Positions 10,941-24,363 of a stretch of DNA of 64,000 nucleotides are shown piece by piece. Position 1 is the stretch's first letter. Every line of letters starts with the position of its first letter. Source of the DNA: Diplolepis rosae (Eukaryota; Arthropoda; Insecta; Hymenoptera; Diplolepididae); assembly GCA_030998225.1 (NCBI GenBank), contig JAPYXD010000391.1, positions 1,550,001 to 1,614,000 of the forward strand, written 5' to 3'. Made by a program: the position numbers and the translations under genes. The notes under the pieces were generated by a model. The model saw only the letters and a program-made list of their open reading frames with translations. It was not told the DNA's origin and ran no database searches.

Positions 10941-13900
10941 ATGCAAGTATCTAATCAAAATAATGTAAAAATTTATAATTTGAGTGCCGGAAGATCTCTA
11001 CCTGAGGTAAATTATATTTTTGAGGTTATGCATGCTAATCTATTTTAATTGTATTTAAAGCAATTTCTGTTTGTAAATCAAAATTTATGTTAGAATTTGA
11101 TCTACAATTTTAATTTTTAATATTTCTCTGTAAGTATTTGATTTAAAATTCACTTTCAGTGGCTGTCAGAAAGGAAAAAAAGAAGTTTAGCTAAGAAGCA
11201 TGTCGGTAAGTCCTATATGTTTCTTGTGAATTATATTTTTTTTTATAAAAAAATATTTATTTTGTCATGTATTATTTTTTATAGACATACGAAGGCGAAT
11301 CGAACTTATTCAAGATTTTGACATGCCTGCAGTCAGCACCAGTGTCAGAGTTTCAAGGGACGGTCAATATATTTTTGCCACCGGGATTTACAAACCAAAA
11401 GTAAAATGTTTCGACGTCAGTAATTTGTCTCTCAAGTTTGAAAGATGCTTCGATTCTGAAGTAGTCACTTTTGAAGTTCTATCCGACGATTATAGCAAAG
11501 TTACTATAATTTTAATTTTCTATTTTTAATTTATTTTTATGTAAATTATTTTATTAATTCTTTCTTCTTTTTAAAGCTGATCTTTCTACAATGTGATAGA
11601 ACCATTGAAATCCATTCTGCAGCTGGAAAATATTTTCGATTAAGAGTTCCACGTTTTGGTCGAGATATGAAATATCATTATCCGTCTTGCGATTTATTTG
11701 TAGTAGGAGCTAGGTAAGTATTCCTAAGAACCAATTCGAATAAAATACTTTCAATTTAAATAAAAAATAAACTAATTTTTTCTTTCTTAGCAATGAGATC
11801 TATCGATTAAATCTTGAAAGAGGACAATTCCTCCAACCATATTGTTCGGAAGCTTCTTCGATTAACAAATGCGTTATTAATCCCGTTCATCATCTACTTT
11901 TCACTGGGACACAAGAAGGAAAAGTTGAGGCTTGGGATCCTAGAACTAAAAATCAAACAGGTACACTAGACTGTGGGTTTCACTGCATAACACAAGATAA
12001 CTCGTAAGTATCAAACTCGTAAGTATTGAAATAAATTAGAATAATATAAAAAATTATCAAAAATTCAATTGTATTGCTTTGGTTTCACTTTAAATTAAGC
12101 AGATTGTTTCGAATTAAAATTTTAATAATTTTTGCTTTTGAGAAGGAATTCAACAGACTTCAACCTTTGGATTATTTTGCAGAATTAAACATAATTAACT
12201 TGTCTCATATTCAATTACACTTAGCAATATAATGGAATGTTCATTGTTTCACTGAAATCGTCGCACGATTCAACAGGATTAAAATTAAATGCGATATTAG
12301 CCGTAAAATGCAATTGAAACGTTTGCGATACAAATTTGCAAAGCTTTGAATCCAAAACAATCTCGTTTCTATTTTCGAAATCGTTTTAATTAATTTCAAT
12401 TCGCCCATCCATAAGGAGTTATCTCTAATTACAAAATTGTAGGACAATATTATTTATCATGAATTTTTGCAGTTTAAAAACAGTGCCATCGATCACTGCC
12501 TTAAATTGCCAAGGTAGTTTAACTTTAGCAGTTGGTACTGTTACTGGTCAAGTGTTATTGTACGATATAAGATCCAATAAACCTTTTTCTACGAAGGATC
12601 ATAATTACGGTCTACCAATTAGGAACATTGAATTCCATGAAAGCATGGATTTAGTTTATTCAATGGATAGTTCTATTGTTAGAATTTGGGACAAGACAAA
12701 TGTAAGTATGGAGTAATTTTAAGGTTATTTAATTTTTATTAGCTGTAGATCAATCTATTTAAAACCCAAATATAATAATTAAATTAAAAATACGAAAATT
12801 TCAGGGAAACTTGTTTACTGCTATAGAAGCAACTTCCGATTTCAATGATTTATGTATCGTTCCAAATACAGGGATGTTTTTCATCGCCAATGAAAACACT
12901 AAGATACAGACTTACTACATCCCAAGTCTCGGACCTGCTCCAAAATGGTGTGGCTTTCTTGACAATCTTACCGAGGAATTGGAAGAAGATACTCAGGAAA
13001 TTATTTATGACGACTACAAATTTATCACTGAGAAAGAGTTAGATGAGTTGGGTCTTTCTCATCTCAAGGGTAGCAATTTATTGAGAGCTTACATGCATGG
13101 ATACTATATGCATACAAGTTTGTACAAAAAGGCTAGAGATCTGATGCAACCATTTGATCTGGAAGAGCACAAGATGAAGAAAATTAGGCAGAAAATTGCC
13201 GAGGAACGTGCTAGCAAAATCCAAGTGAGTATAAGGTTTTGTTGAATTAAATAAGTAATTTGTAATTCTTAGATATGGCACTTAATCATTATTGGTTATT
13301 CTTAGTTGGAAAAGACTCTGCCAGCTGTTAATAAAGATCTTGCTCTAAAATACATGGATTTGGACAAAACAAAGAAAAAGAAGACAACATCTAATTTGCT
13401 AAAAGATAATCGCTTCCAGCAATTGTTTTCAAATCCGGACTTCCAAATTGATACAAATGCTGAAGAATATGTTTTGCTGAATCCTGTGATTTCTCAAGCA
13501 GACAAACGCAAACGTAGAAAGATAGCTGAAGCTGAGGAGGCTCAAATTGATGACGAAAAAGATGATGGTTAGTAATAAAAACTAATTACATTATTTCAGT
13601 ACATAATTTGAACCGTGACTTACAATTTATCCTTTTTATTTGATTAAAGGCAAAACGAGTGCGGATGAAGATTTGCACGATAGTAGTTCTGATGACGAGA
13701 AAATTTGGGCAAAAGAGGTACAGAAAAAATACAGGATGCTGAAAAGAAATGAGAGACAGCGGGAACTAGAAGAGAAGTCTGAAGAAGAGTTGGAAGAAAA
13801 AGATTCAGATAAGAAAACTAAGTTCTATGAAATCAAGGAAAGTGTACAATTTACTGGATCAAATCTCCAGATTCGAAAGAAGAACAAGTAAGTGTAGAAA

Positions 13901-14483
13901 GTTAGATAGTTTATCATTTAATATTTAATTTTCTTGAAATTTTGATGTTGGTTCTCGATTTTAGATCAACCCTTGGTCAAAGACTGCACGATGAGGAAAG
14001 CAATAATTTGCACGTGACTGGAACTCGTGGAAGTAAACAAATGACATTCTCTGTTGGAAAGGTAAACAATTATATGTCCAATTATTAATTGTTTATTTTC
14101 TTGCTTTTAAAATGTTGATTCTGTTTTTAAGTTAGAAGTTTTCTCATTAAATAACTGAAAACTCATACAGAAGATTTATCTATCTTAAAAATTAATCTTT
14201 GTCGCAATAAAAACTTATTTTAGCTTTAATTAGAATAAAGTAAGGAAAATAGATGTTTCATTTTTTTTGTTCATGTAGCGACCTCAATTGCAAACATTGC
14301 CCCAAATTGATACTAAAAGCAAAGACAGATTTATTTCCCATCCAGTGGTAGCTTATAAAGTTGTTTTATTCGTTTTCACAGCGTAATCAGCATAAAAAAA
14401 CAAAAGTCCGACCAAAGATTGACAGGAGAGAATACAAAGATCTTTTACGACCAGCTCGTAATATGGGAAAGCATAAATTCTAA
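10941..14483 (+). CDS. NOL10: NOL10 (ENP2) ribosome-biogenesis WD40 protein, complete
   Basis: NOL10/Enp2 is a nucleolar WD-repeat protein of the small-subunit processome that acts in 18S rRNA maturation. Eleven exons join in frame: 10941-11006, 11161-11206, 11285-11499, 11577-11713, 11791-12003, 12473-12701, 12805-13224, 13306-13567, 13650-13887, 13965-14061 and 14382-14483. This gives 674 residues, close to the human 688. Landmarks are MQVSNQNNVKIYNLSAGRSL at the start, IELIQDFDMP (about 40), WD blades with YHYPSCDLFVVGA and GKVEAWDPRT, TGQVLLYDIRSNKP (about 245), LGPAPKWCGFLDNLTEELEE, YDDYKFIT, LRAYMHGYYM, an acidic coiled region (SSSDDEKIWAKEV, about 540) and a Lys/Arg-rich tail ending MGKHKF. 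All motifs are family-typical. The donor after exon 3 (AAA|GTTACT) is weak but fits both phase and homology. AATAAA-like signals follow at about 14500-14535. Confidence 0.95.
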
Positions 14484-14730
14484 ACAAACTTTACATTTAA
14501 ATAAAATGTAAAATATTGTAAATATTAAATAAAACGTTTTATTAAAAAATTATAAAAATTGTAGTTTTTATTCTTGTTTTAATCTTGATTGACTAGACCC
14601 TTAGAAATATCATTCATTGTGTTCGTATGCGTGAAAGTATTCGAACTCGCAGATACCAGGGAAAGGTGAAAAGTCATCTTGGATTAGTGATATGTCAATA
14701 CTGTGCAGTATTGGTTAATTATTAACTCAA

Positions 14731-17700
14731 ATGTCCTCCTTTCAAGTTCAAAAGGATCATGCTCCGCAACGAACAAATATGTCTTTGGTGAGTTTATTGT
14801 AACTATCGCAGATATTTTCTTTTCATTAATTATCGCTATAAACTCATTTTCTAACTTGATTTTTCACTGTTTAAATCGCAATGAAGTATTTATAATTTTC
14901 TCTCTTGAAGTTTGTTTGTATTGGTAGGAGAAGAGTGTTTATCTCAATTGAAACTAGAGTTAATGGCCTGGGAATGTTTATCAACGTTTACTTTGTTCAG
15001 TTTCAATCTTTTCGCGTGTTACAAAAGGAGAGAATATACAATCATTATAGCAAGATTTAATAAATATGGGATATAAGACACTCGTCAAATTTTGGCGAAA
15101 GATAGTAAACTGTTTTCTTGTTTAAATTTCCACTAAAATTTTATATTTGATTGAAATTAATTTGTATTTTAAATTACAATTTTTTGAATAATTTTAATGG
15201 AAGAGTTTTGTGCATTTGCAGACGAATCCTGACAATAATGTTTCCAAAAATGGACAGGAGTCAACTTCGACAGAGGAAATTCCTAATGAGCAGTTACGAA
15301 CATCGACTCCGTCCTTACTATCGGATTTACAGATCCACAGCACTGAAGTAAGAGATAAATTTCTTGTCTTTCAAATTATTCTAAATTCTAATTAATTTTT
15401 TCTGGTATTTAAATATTCCAGATTGGTGAGATAGCCGAGATGCCAGATTATGAGAATCTTAGTACATCTGCAGTTTTACATTACTGCAAGCATAAGATTT
15501 TAAGACCTTATTTAAGACTCTTAGGTGTCATGGGATTACGACCAACCAGTAGTGATAATTCAGAACACTTTTCACGCTATTGTATTTTGGCTAATTTTCA
15601 CACTGTTCAGGTTGCAATTTTCATGTGTATTGGATATATTTTACAGTACATGGCTTGCTTCAGGTAAATTAATAACTTCAATTTTTAATCGTAGTGTCTT
15701 GTTTCTCCAGTGATTGAATAATTATGTAGTTTTTATGCCCCCCTATAGGAGAGATCGTGGATTCGATTACAAGCCACAATCCTTGTTTTCATACAATTTG
15801 TATGAATCAGAAATGACAGATTCACCAGCGATTTTGAATAATGATATGTGTCATGGGAACATAATATTCAGCTACATGATACCAAGCATATTACACTTAG
15901 TGGGTTATTTGTACACAGTGTATTTATTTCGAATTAAGGAAAACGAGCAACTGCAAAATTTGATGGAAAGGGCGTTTCTATTATCCTCGACTCCAGGCAA
16001 TCGGGGTAATCAAAAAAGACTAGTCAGAATTTTGTGGCTGTTCATCGGACTCAGTGTGGTTTGGATGATCATGACTCTCACCACTGTAACTATCATGATG
16101 GTTACACGAAACATTGTTTTTCAGTGGGTACTAGAAAGGTATTTAAAAATATCAAATTGACTGCTTGAAATTTGGGGTAATTCGGTTAATTAGGTGAAAA
16201 AATGTAAGTTTTTAAAAATTTTTTTTGGCGATACAGATTGTTAATTTATTCAGTCAATTCCCATATAATAATGCAACATTTGAACAATATTTTCCTAAAT
16301 TTTCATTGCAAAATATTGAAAATTGAGCGAGTGGTAGTGAATCTCCAGAGGTGCATAAAAAAAAAGTTGTTTTGCGGTCTACATCATAACTCGCAACAGA
16401 ATCATCTGAAACAAAAAAAAAAAATGCATTTGTTAAAGAAGATGTTTCTTGAGGTAACCCTGGGAGGATTTTTTTTTTTTGATTTTTAAATTTTTTGTAG
16501 CACTTGGAAGCCAAAAGACCGATTTTCGCTAAAAAAATCGACTAATTTGTTATTGTAAAATTGATAATTATTTTAAAAAAACAAAAACGCTCCCAGGGAC
16601 CCCTGGTGAATTATGTGATGAAGTACTGTGCAAAATTCTAAAATTTGAGTTATGACGTACACGGACTTCAAAAATAACTTGAAATTTTGACACAATATTC
16701 TTGAGATGTTGTGCATTCATTAAAAAAAATAAATGCAAAAATAAAAGTTTATCCCCCCCCCCCTTAATGCTGGAAAATTTGAATGTTGCAGAATAAAAAA
16801 TATTAAATTGACTAAAAATAATGAATATTCCTATTGAAATCGAAATAATTCTTTGCTTATTATTTGTCTTTACAGTCCAAACCAAGTGAAAGAATTATTA
16901 AAAGTGTTCTTAGTTATTTGTACTTTATGGCACGACATGGTACAGGGAACTATTATAACAAGTTATTGTCTGCAAGGACAACTTTTAATTTCGCATTTAT
17001 CCTTTCTTCGTGCGAAATTACTTCAGCACACTGTGCCACCGATCGACTGGATGAAGGTAATTTGTATTTGTAATTTTATAATTTGTGTTATACAGGGTGG
17101 CCGCCGCTGGACCGGGAAATGGCCGGGAATTTTTTTAAATTTTCAATAAAAAATTATTTTAATTTGTTTTGAATGTGTTACATAAAGTGATTTACTTATA
17201 TATTATATTATGCATTTCGAAATTCTTGCCTTATTTTGTGATTTCGGTATACCAAGAGAAATTTCATTTCAGAATATTAAATAAAAAATATTTTAAAACA
17301 TTAAAAACCCATTGTATTAACTATTATTCATTGAAAACTATTTTTTTAATGACCGGGAATTATTTTCGTCGATGAAAACGATCACCCTGGTTATAGTTCC
17401 TTTTTAAATTGTATTTATATTTATTAAATTGAAGATATAGGTTATAAAAAATTTTAAATATGTGATAGGAAATCAGCGAATTTAAAACGCTACTTAAATA
17501 CTTCAATGACGAACTTGGACCAGCAGTCTGTATATATACTGTGATAAATTTATCTTGGGCTTTATCAGGAATTGCATGGTTATTCAAATTCGATAATATT
17601 AATATCCATAGTAATCCTGCAGCTTGCATCAACATCTTAAATGTAATTCTCTGGATTTCGATATCTGCAGTTCCATTTGTTCAGGTACATGTCATCTTGT

Positions 17701-18037
17701 TCATATTTAATAAGATTTTGTTTCATTCATGCATTTTGTAGAGACAAATTTGTTATTTTTATATGTAAATAAATCCAATTTTAATATTTTTTAGGCTGCT
17801 CGATTGACAACAACTTGTTCCATGATTCAAAGCATTGGTCACGAAGTTCGTGTACGACCTTTCGTATATCAGGGAACTCCTGGAGAAGATTTAGATACTA
17901 TTTTGTTATACACATCATCTCTAAAAATGTGCGCTAGACTTTATAGAGTCCCAATAACAGGCAGATATTTATGCATGTTTTTGACTGTTGGGTGCGTTTC
18001 CGTACTTACATTGGGGCAATGTAATGTTTTTTCATAA
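14731..18037 (+). CDS. Seven-transmembrane protein resembling insect gustatory-receptor-like family
   Basis: Seven exons join in frame: 14731-14787, 15222-15347, 15422-15663, 15749-16138, 16876-17056, 17469-17684 and 17795-18037. They give 484 residues. About 120 polar N-terminal residues precede seven hydrophobic segments near 122-141, 180-203, 235-260, 280-303, 351-371, 385-405 and 460-480. There is no signal peptide, so an intracellular N-terminus is likely. Two features recall insect Gr proteins: seven helices with a long cytoplasmic N-terminus, and phase-0 introns before the last two exons, which encode the final helices. The last helix ends LTLGQCNVF, loosely like the Gr TYhhhhhQF end. 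I do not recognise a specific orthologue; a conserved Gr-like (GRL) protein is my best guess. Function and location beyond membrane insertion are inference. The gene starts about 250 bp after NOL10 in the same orientation. Confidence 0.6.
17093..17389. mobile_element. Short CAGGGTG-ended element in an intron
   Basis: Ends read CAGGGTGGCC and, inverted, CAGGGTGATCG, with an internal inverted GACCGGGAA/GGCCGGGAA pair. A 6-bp GTTATA repeat flanks it at 17087-17092 and 17390-17395. CAGGG ends suggest hAT, although a clean 8-bp duplication is not seen. It lies within the intron between exons 5 and 6 of the seven-helix gene. Confidence 0.6.
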
Positions 18038-18247
18038 TTATTACAACTTGTTATATTGCATTTGTACATTAGTTGTGATTGATGTGCAAATTGTTTTAAT
18101 GCATTGAAAATAATGCACGTCATTGTATATAAACTTTTTTGATTAAGAATAGATTTATTTTAGTGTTGTGTGTTGTATAGAAATATAAATTATTTGATTT
18201 ATAGAAAATGCTTTGTGTTGGTTTTTTATTAGCTGTTATCTCCTAAT

Positions 18248-18698
18248 TGGGGTGACCATCCGTTTGGGTTTTCCCGGACACGTCCTCATTTTAGGGCTTG
18301 TGTGAGTTGTTCTACAGGATTTTTGACTTTGTCCGGATTTTTCAAATGATAAATTTTTATTTTTTAATCAACTTTTGGATCTTTTTTTGTACAACATTTT
18401 ATCATTTAATGCCATTTAACAATTTCTTCGTCAATTGGCAAGCCTCAACAACTCAAAAATAATCTTTCAACTCGATAGATTATTAATTAAAATGCATCAG
18501 GGTTCAAAAATAAAAATATAACATTTTAAGCGTTGATAACATTTAATAAAATAGTCACTTTTCTGTCCTATCTTGTCCTCTTTTTCAAACTTCTCTGCCC
18601 TACTTTGTCCTCCTTTTTAAATACATTTTTGTATTACTTTATCCTCATTTTTCAAACCTTTTTGTCCTACTTTTCGAATATCAATTATGGTCACCCTA
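18248..18698. mobile_element. hAT-type MITE with internal repeats
   Basis: Ends TGGGGTGACCATCCG and TATGGTCACCCTA (inverted) lie between a perfect 8-bp duplication CTCCTAAT at 18240-18247 and 18699-18706. The right half (about 18560-18680) holds three degenerate units built on a CTACTTTGTCCTC-like core. No protein is encoded. It follows the seven-helix gene's 3' end. Confidence 0.85.
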
Positions 18699-18977
18699 CT
18701 CCTAATATATAGTATTATTTTTCTTGATCTTTTTCTAAGGGAATGACAACTTCATACTTCCATTAGTCTTTATACTTCTTAAAACTTTAATCATAATTTT
18801 AAAATCCAATTTCCAAAGAGCCTTGTGCAAAATGATCAAATCAAAAACTTTTTGATAAAATTCTCGATTCATTGAGACCACTTAGTGAAAATAATGGAGT
18901 CGCCCTTGTACGAAACAAGGCTACCAAGAGTGCTACGAATTATTCATAATTTAATTATAATAATTTTTCAACAGTTA

Positions 18978-19193
18978 TGGTGCATTTATACCTTCTGTTG
19001 GTCAGTCGTCTGCAGGCAAACGCAAAAAAGAGGGACATATAAGTCAAATGGATAAAACAGATAAACAAAATTCCCTATTCTAGTGAATTTCATCTATCTC
19101 ACTCTTGATAATTTAAAACTATATGTCCTTCTTTCTTGCATCTGCTGGCAGACGACTGACCAACATAAGGTGTAAATAGACCCTTAATGAGAG
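18978..19193. mobile_element. Foldback MITE with 3-bp TTA duplication
   Basis: Arms contain TTGGTCAGTCGTCTGC and its complement GCAGACGACTGACCAA, with ends TGGTGCATTTATACC and GGTGTAAATAGACCC. TTA at 18975-18977 and 19194-19196 could be the target duplication, as in PIF/Harbinger. It has no coding content. Confidence 0.6.
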
Positions 19194-19479
19194 TAACCGG
19201 TAAAAATGTATAGTAAATATTTTGTTCTTCTCACTTAAACCTTTAGATGTTGATTACAATATCTTTTCGAGTTTTAAAAAAAATGTTAACTATATAATAT
19301 CAATCTTGAAAATATATAATTCATTTGCAAAATTGATAGACATGCTCTTTAGGCATTAGGGTGCAGTCAAAAACATGACACAATTACTCCATGACCAACA
19401 TTTCTTCTGATGGCGCAGTCCGTTTTCTGAAATAAATAATGTGATAACAAATTCCCTGTTGCTTGGACTACATGGTTTT

Positions 19480-19590
19480 TTTGTTTTTACTCGGCGTAAA
19501 GCAGAAAATCATGAGACAGAAAGAGAGCGGTGTATCTATGTATCTCTTTCTCCCTCATTGTTTTCTGCTTTACGCCACGTAAAAACGCTG
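19480..19590. repeat. Hairpin with GCGTAAAGCAGAAAA arms
   Basis: TTTTTACTCGGCGTAAAGCA pairs with a matching complement at about 19560-19588 around a loop rich in AGAGAG/CTCTTTC. It resembles a small palindromic MITE. No other function is evident. Confidence 0.5.
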
Positions 19591-20014
19591 AGATGAGACT
19601 GCAGCCTTACAGATTCAGTGGGTATTTTTGAAAAGTGTGTCATGTGCTTGTGGAACTCAAATGTTATTCGCTGTTCTTACTACTTTATACTGGTGCAAGA
19701 TTATTGGGGTTGATTGGCTTTTTTTGTGATCTTAGAGCGCGCTTAGAACATCATATCGAAATTTGCTTGCCCCGCCAATTACTGTGTAAATGTTACGCAG
19801 TTTGTAAGTGTGCAACTACAATTCCCTTTCTGTGCTGATAACTGGCGAACAGAATTTTTTCATTTAAGAAGAACGCTTAGTCAGGCGACATTCAAATTTT
19901 TCGAGCTTCATTGAACTTTACTTCTTTACTGTACAAATTGTTCAAAACATTTGAAAGTGATTATGACGTCACATTTGTTTTCGCTCCTGAATGTGAACCA
20001 CTTTCGGGACGTAA

Positions 20015-20218
20015 GGCCGTGTAATAGGATCTGACGTTACCAATTACATACGACCACTTTATTTAGAAAATAATAATTTAAATAAACTTTCTGGAGAAGA
20101 CAGCAATGCAGAAAAATGAAACGCATTACTGTCTTTTCCGAAAAATTAGTTTAAGTTGTTATTTTATTAAGAAAGAGGTCGAATGCAGTTGGTGACGTCA
20201 GACCCTACCATACGCCCT
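20015..20218. mobile_element. Foldback MITE just upstream of sorting nexin
   Basis: Arms GGCCGTGTAATAGGATCTGA and its imperfect complement CAGACCCTACCATACGCCC enclose AT-rich sequence with an internal AAAGTGGTCG/CGACC symmetry. TAA lies on both outer sides. It ends 114 bp before the sorting-nexin ATG, so it forms part of that gene's upstream region. Confidence 0.6.
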
Positions 20219-20332
20219 TAACACTTCCCCCCCATTTGTTAAGTCCCTCGAGGTTTTACTGTGAAAACATATGTATTAAAGCTAACGTCATAGGGGGCAG
20301 ATCCCAGTCGATGGGTTGACAAGAAATTAAAG

Positions 20333-23300
20333 ATGGCTGGTAATAAGGAACCTCCACCGTTGTTCGACGACGTTGAATCAGATAAAAATGATTTGGATGA
20401 TGATGATGATATTTTCGCGTCCGCAATACAGGTAATGTTTTATATTTAAATTATGAAAAAAAATTTCTAACCTCAAACTCTGGTTTCGAATTTCCTCTTA
20501 ATTGATAGTAGCTTTTCCTCTCATGTTAATTATTTTACGTCTCTTATTAATTAAAATCTGGCTTGATAATTCAACTTTTTTTTGAATGTTTTTTATCAGG
20601 TTTTCGGCTCAATTTGATATCAATATCATTCCTTTCGTAAGATTAATTGCGACGTGGCATTGTAACTGTCATGCTTGTCATAAAGGGAATGATTTTGATT
20701 TATTAAAAACATTTTAATCATGTATCTTAATTACCATATTTGAGTCTTTAAATTTCATTTGCATTAAACTTTGAACGTGAATTCGTTTAAGTTTAATATT
20801 ACTAGAAAAATGAAAGTTTAACGTTTTCCTAAATTTGACTTTTCAAAGTTTCTTGCTTATACATTTATTTTTCACCGGTTTCAAGTATTAATATATTCAT
20901 AATAGGTTTGTGGAAGGTTCAGGTTTTATGTTGGTAAGAAAAGTTTAAATTAATTGAAAGATTTAATTAAAAAATTAATCACTAATTCAACTGATAAAAT
21001 GAGTATATTATTAATTGTCTATTTCTTAAAATGCCATTTACAAATTAGAATAACAAATACTCAATAATTTATCATTATTTATAATTATTATTCATTTATT
21101 TCATTTCTTGGAAATCGAATAATTAATTAATACTGGACGATAGTCTGATAACTGTTAAAGAAGACGCATGCGTATTTAATTTTGCGATTTGATATATGTG
21201 CCTCATGCAATGAACCAATGAAATGATAATCATGAAAATAAATTTATTATTTTTACAGCAAACATAAATAAGACGATAACTAATTTCCGAATAATGCAAA
21301 TTGTTAAAAACGTTAATACCTACTTATTTACTTATATTTGATTATTCATTCCTTTCATAGGACCACGCATTTGAACCGACCTTGCCTATCAACGGATTAT
21401 CTGCTACACAATCTGAATTGCCAACATTATCACTAAGAGACACAGTTGAAGAAAATTCTTTCTCTACTGTTTCAAGTCCTGCTCCAGGACCTTTAAGTCC
21501 TCTTTTAGGAAACGATATGGACGATTTACAGGATGTCCCCATCAATGATAATTCAGAAACACCCGCAAACGCACACTTACAATCTCAGTCCCTGGAGGAG
21601 GTAAATTAAAATTTTTAAATATTTTGTAATATTTCGTAACTAAAAGCTTTCTACAAGATATGCACATTTTTTCAACTTTAAGACTGATTTTAATTGACTG
21701 ATTGAGTTGATATAAAATTTATTTTCCTGTTTTGTAGGTACCGACTGAGTCTTCAGACACGTATTTAAAAATCACTGTAACTTCCCCGCAAAAGATAGGG
21801 GAAGGAATGGGAGCCTATGTTGCCTATAGAGTAGAAACGAGAACCAACATGCCTATTTTTCGAAGTAGGAGTTTCAGCGTAGTTAGACGATTTAGTGACT
21901 TTCTCGGGCTTCATGATAAGCTGACCGATAAATATCTTAGAAACGGCAGAATCATTCCACCTGCTCCAGAAAAGAGCGTAATTGGTAATTTGAGATATCA
22001 TTCTTTATTAAAAATAATTACGGTTGATTAAAAGATTCAATTTAAAACTGAAATTTTAGGCATGACGAAAATAAAAATGTCAGGTGACAAAAACCAGGAA
22101 CAAAGTTCGAGTTCAACTGAATTTATTGAACGACGCAGAGCAGCTTTAGAAAGGTATTTGAACCGAACCGCTGCCCATCCAGTTCTAGGGTTCGATCCCG
22201 ATTTCATCGATTTTTTAAAAGCTGGTAAAGACCCTGGATAAAACAGCTTCAAATGCCCATAATCTAGAAAATATTTAAAACGAAGATGCTAATTTATTAA
22301 GTTTTTTTTTCAATATAGATATGGAATTACCAAAAGCCACAAATACTTCTGCTCTGAGCGGTGCTGGAGTGATGAGGTTATTCAACAAAGTTGGGGAGAC
22401 AGTAAATAAGATCACTTACAAAATGGATGAAAATGACTCGGTAAGTAAAAAGTTAAGAGCCTTGGTAGAAACACCTATGTAAATCTGTCTTTTGCTCGCA
22501 TCGATTAAGACCGGTTGTGACTGATTTTCTGTTGCTTACATTAGGAAGGTAAGGTATGTTGAATTTGTACCACAGATATAAAGTAGCTATCTAAAATTTT
22601 GGTTTCAGCTTTTCACTTTACAAAAATGTACGTCAATAAAAATTTCAGAGCGTACGAGTTGCAAATTAATTGCAAATTTAATTCCAAGGAATATTTGATA
22701 TCGACTTTCATATAATTTGCTAATTTTTGTCGTTGCAGTTTTTATCTAATAACCTAAAAAGAAAATAAAAAGAGATTTTGTTACAGTGGTTCGAGGAAAG
22801 GACGTCGCAGATCGATGCCTTAGACACTCAGTTAAAGGCTCTTCATTCCGCTGTCGAGACATTGACGAATCAGAGGAGAGAGTTAGCCAATTGCACTGGG
22901 GCCACTGCGAAAGCTATTGCGGTTCTAGGACATGGTGAACAAGAAGCTGCCCTTGGTAGGGCTTTGGCACAATTAGCAGAGACCTTGGAAAAAATCGAGG
23001 TCGTCAGGAAAGCACAAAGCAATAGCGACCTTTATCAATTCGGAGAAATGCTCCGAGAATACGTCGCTTTAATCGGAGCAATTAAGGTAAAAAACAAGGA
23101 AATTTATATCTTAGAATAATTATTTGAATATATGTATAAGGATTAATGTAATAATTTTTTTAATGGCAGGAAGTTTTCCACGAACGAGTGAAAGTGTTTC
23201 AAAATTGGCAACACGCACAGATGATGTTAAACAAAAAACGCGAACAAAAAGCGCGACTTGAACAATCAGGTCGTAGTGAGAAAACAAATCAGGCAGCGAC

Positions 23301-23517
23301 GGAAGTCATAGAATGGGAATCGAAAGTAGAAAGAGGACAAGAGGAATTTGATAACATTTCGAAGATGATTAAGAAGGAAGTAGAGCGATTTGAATTAATT
23401 AGAGTTGAAGATTTTAAAAATCAACTGATGCAATATCTGGAGAGTATGTTAAAGCATCAAAATCAATTGATTCAGCATTGGGAGAGCTTTTTACCTGAAG
23501 CACGCGCAGTCGCGTGA
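20333..23517 (+). CDS. Snx1: Sorting nexin 1/2 (PX-BAR retromer subunit), complete
   Basis: SNX1/SNX2 proteins bind endosomal phosphoinositides and bend the membrane to make retromer-coated tubules. Seven exons join in frame: 20333-20431, 21361-21600, 21738-21984, 22060-22224, 22319-22440, 22787-23086 and 23170-23517. They give 506 residues, close to the ~520 of vertebrate SNX1/2. An acidic N-terminus (PPPLFDDVESDK, DDDDDIFASAIQ) precedes the PX domain (about 125-250). That domain has the lipid-binding RRFSDF motif and IIPPAPEKSVIG. A linker LPKATNTSALSGAG follows. The BAR domain (about 270-506) has HSAVETLTNQRRELA, LGRALAQLAETLEKIE, a W-rich KVFQNWQHAQ helix and ends ESFLPEARAVA, the family's conserved tail. 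Insects usually carry one SNX1/2 gene. All introns are GT-AG. Confidence 0.95.
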
Positions 23518-24355
23518 ATATTCCATGTAATTTTTAAGAGAATATTTTTTATCAAAGTTTACCTGCTAGGTTACGTACGTGTATAAAAGAAAAATAAACC
23601 GTGCAATCCAATAAAGAAAATAGGATTGAAGATGGTAGAAACACGAAGAAGTGTATATTTGTCATTCCTGAGATATTGGTAGATTTAAGCGAATTTATAT
23701 TGGATGGATATGATTGTCGTATTAAGAATTTTTTATCCAAAGTCGAATATTTGTAATGATACTCCTAGTAAGTTTCTCATTAAATTATAAATTACAAGGC
23801 ATAAAGTAAAAAGTATAACACATCTGTGTAATACAAGGTCTAAGTATTGTCGAATTCTTTCATGATATTGATATGTAATGAAAGTATGTTAGCATTATAA
23901 TTATTATTACTAAGTATAATCTATCTATTGCAATTGTTATTCGACAATAAAATTCAGTTATACTAACTCGTCTAATGTATTTTTTACAATATTTTCAATT
24001 GAACATCGATGACGTTTAAAAAATATTTATCGATCACGAAAGCCATAAATCCATTTCTTACAAATGGGTATTTATAATATTTTATATTGGCCATAAGCAC
24101 AAAAGAAATCGGTAGTTCTTACCATTCTTGCATTCTCATTTTTTATATTGCTTCAATTAAAGGTTGGTAAACACAAACCTTTTCTTACTGTGTATGTGTG
24201 AAAATGAGGCGGAGAAATTAGGTATTTCTAGTTCCATAAACAGTTAATTTTATAAATAATTAATTTTACATATTAGAATTTTGAAATTTCCCGCCATATA
24301 ATATGATTTTCTCCATGCCAATTTCTTTGTCTCGGAGGTTTGCGTGGTAGGTATA
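23518..24355. other. 3' flank of sorting nexin, no gene seen
   Basis: AT-rich sequence with AATAAA-like signals at about 23946. It carries the 3' untranslated region and ordinary intergenic DNA. No repeat or coding signal is evident until the element at 24364. Confidence 0.4.
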
Positions 24356-24363
24356 CATTGTAC

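Noticed and set aside
14278..14350. Possible extra NOL10 exon after a CATGTAG acceptor
   Set aside because: It starts RPQLQTLPQ but has no counterpart in the family, and the join 14061 to 14382 already gives the expected C-terminus.
14731..18037. TMEM39 assignment for the seven-helix gene
   Set aside because: The size and helix count are near, but no TMEM39 motif aligned with the predicted protein, and intron phases suit a Gr-like family better.
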